From the NCBI GenBank assembly GCA_036897095.1, contig JAYMSP010000111.1:17364-81363 (forward strand): a stretch of 64,000 bases of DNA, read 5' to 3'. Position 1 is the stretch's first letter. Each line of letters starts with the position of its first letter. The notes under the pieces are model-generated. The model saw nothing but the letters and a program-made list of their open reading frames with translations. It did not search any database and had not been told where the DNA came from. The position numbers and the translations under genes were made by a program. This stretch comes from Plantago elongata (taxonomy: Eukaryota > Streptophyta > Magnoliopsida > Lamiales > Plantaginaceae). Of this stretch, positions 62,101 to 64,000 are shown one piece after another.

Positions 62101-63606
62101 ACAACCAAAAAAAAAAAGGAATAAAAACAATTAAGGGAAGGAAAATCAAGCTTCATCATCGGAGCTTTGTAAACATCTTTGACGGAGCTGTGTACAACTT
62201 AGATCAGAGTTGTTTAATAACACTAGCTTGGAGTTGCTTTCATATCCGACCACTTTCCAATTATTTTTTCATTTTTTAATTTCTACCAAAATTTCAATTT
62301 TTTTAATATTGTATTTATTAGTTTGTTGATATTATAATTTATAAAATATAACTTTGATTTTAGAGTAAATATATAATTTGTTATAAGTTAGGGTTACATT
62401 TACAAATCGCATTAAAACTTGTTAAGGGTTTTGTTTGGATAAATGAAATCGTATTTGATTATTTGGATCTAGATGTAATTGCTAAGAGATATTTGGACAT
62501 ATATATAGTTGTTCATCTAGAAGAGACTAATATGAGAAGAGGGCATCTAGTTGGGGTGGTATATGATATTTTTCCTTTTTACAATAATAATTTGACAATG
62601 ATTGAAAATAAATATTTTTTTTTACTTTGAATTATGAATTAAAAATAATTTATATTGTAACAAAGGTTAAAAACAACAATATACGTAAAAGAACCTTGAT
62701 TCGGGAGTGATGAAGTAGTTTAATAAATTAAACAAAATTTTAGAATAAGGTGTATCCATTTACCTATATGTATGGATCAAGTCGATCAGATCCATTAGCT
62801 AACAGATTGGATAATGGATACAACTTTTTGATACCGTAATGAGAAAATCGGACATGATTCTTGTCACATGCTCTCATGATGAATTATTGGACATTTAGTT
62901 AATCGTATATACACTTCTATTAGGGGAGAAATATATGGAGAGCAAGAATTTATATGTTCTTATTGGCACAAATTCGATATGGTGCATCTTAAGACTCCAC
63001 AACAACAAGACGGGTAAGGATAGCATGTACGGTAACTTTTAGATGTTGATTTAATGCCACCATATAACACTGAGTATAACCAATATTACAACAACAACTG
63101 CGGGTTATATGTGTGCCGTAACATTAAATTTCATGATGGTGTAAATCGGCTATTGACCCATGTAAGAAATAAGAAGTCAAATTTTCAAATGTACTTCTAT
63201 ATGCATATGTAAATCTATGATGCACACGTGCATGAGGAGGAGGGGGCTATATCTCTACTCGCAAGAAATTAGCAACGATGCTTTATTTCACAAAGAGAAT
63301 AAAGTCATAGCTCTTGACTTTACATGGGGGTATGAAGAAGATCCTAGGTACAAAGACCTTCCACCTTTTGACATAATTTTAGTTAATTTACACTATTCAA
63401 TTTTTCTATTTTTAAGACACGCTATTTTTAAATAAAAAATTATTGGAATTTGTGTAGAGATTTTCAGTGAGACAGTGAAGAAATTATTATATATAACATG
63501 TGTTTTGTAGGAATTAAGTTGATCATAAAGACTTTGAGTTGAATTGACTAGAAAATATATTTAACGTTAAACTATTCTTGGGTATCAATTCACGTTTTAT
63601 TTAGTC
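59199..63606. other. Gene-poor AT-rich right flank
   Basis: 4.4 kb without a supported gene. A minus-strand frame at 60426-60668 has an unremarkable Ser/Asn-rich start and a hydrophobic tail. A plus-strand frame at 63217-63435 has a protein-like middle (ENKVIALDFTWGYEEDPRY) but no recognised family or splice context. The rest is low-complexity AT. Confidence 0.35.
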
Positions 63607-63779
63607 AAAATGATTGTAGTCGAGTGGTAAGTTCAAACATCTGGGGTCATGTGTTCGTTCTCGAAATGGGTGATTATTTTCTCCGTATATAGAATGATAG
63701 AAATGTGGTAGTTAGATTAGATATTGATGATAAATTTGTCCAATACATTGTAATTGTAATCTTGTATCTCAAAAAAAAA
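63607..63779 (+). mobile_element. tRNA-derived SINE
   Basis: A-box-like tgtagtcgagtggtaag (about 63617-63633) and B-box-like gtgttcgttctcg (about 63652-63664) lie about 35 bp apart as in tRNA promoters. The element ends with an A-run at about 63769-63778. No terminal duplication was fixed. Confidence 0.55.
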
Positions 63780-64000
63780 ATTATGGGCTATTTACGAAGT
63801 ATCATTGTTAAAAATATTTAATTCTTTTATTTGAACAACAGTAAAAAAGTTTGGATGATGATACTCATCTTTAATTAGTTTATATATATATATATATATA
63901 TGAAATAGACATACTGTGAAATGTATTCAAGTGGTTATGTATGTGATATAACAATCAAAAAGTTATGGGTTCAATTCTATTGACTGCATATTTATTTATT
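63780..64000. other. Right edge
   Basis: AT-rich sequence with a (TA)n microsatellite at about 63880-63901. No gene. Confidence 0.5.

Noticed and set aside
1-64000. CRISPR array, operons, bacterial promoters or ribosome-binding sites
   Set aside because: This is plant nuclear DNA with spliced genes; the tandem repeats lack the regular repeat-spacer pattern.

Overview
The window is nuclear DNA from a flowering plant, almost certainly a eudicot. It is AT-rich. Its genes are split by GT-AG introns and encode plant families, and the space between them is packed with plant transposon debris. I cannot fix the order or species from sequence alone. I rebuilt five host genes by joining exons whose reading phases agree.

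Layout. 1-2230 is a decayed LINE on the plus strand. 2985-3639 (+) is a two-exon secreted pollen Ole e 1/PAC-domain protein. 5557-8263 (+) is a three-exon, very acidic protein with membrane segments at both ends and no family I recognise. 9056-16886 (-) is RSH1, a chloroplast RelA/SpoT homologue; its 24 coding exons join to 884 residues, and it is convergent with the acidic gene. 17742-23757 is a nested retrotransposon cluster (copia pieces on minus, an LTR element leader on plus, a second LINE 3' end). 23760-30470 is gene-poor, with a degenerate AT-rich array, LTR fragments and a near-perfect hairpin MITE. 30471-32048 (-) is a five-exon GH28 polygalacturonase of 395 residues. 32049-38764 holds LTR-element remains and a 120-bp inverted repeat. 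38765-47525 (+) is sucrose synthase, 15 coding exons and 819 residues, whose sixth intron carries a DNA transposon and a 72-bp duplication of the 3' splice site. 47526-64000 has no convincing intact gene. It holds tandem duplications, a 21-bp-period array, MITEs, a miniature LTR element, a hAT-like element, a broken PIF/Harbinger-associated gene and a SINE-like tail.

How the genes relate. They are not an operon and share no pathway. RSH1 controls (p)ppGpp in plastids, sucrose synthase splits sucrose in the cytosol, and the polygalacturonase and Ole e 1/PAC protein act in the cell wall. I found no clear new biological system. The most testable oddities are the duplicated in-frame splice acceptor in sucrose synthase, the unrecognised acidic membrane protein, the 21-bp array that reads as a heptapeptide repeat, and the long inverted repeat at 36.5/38.0 kb.
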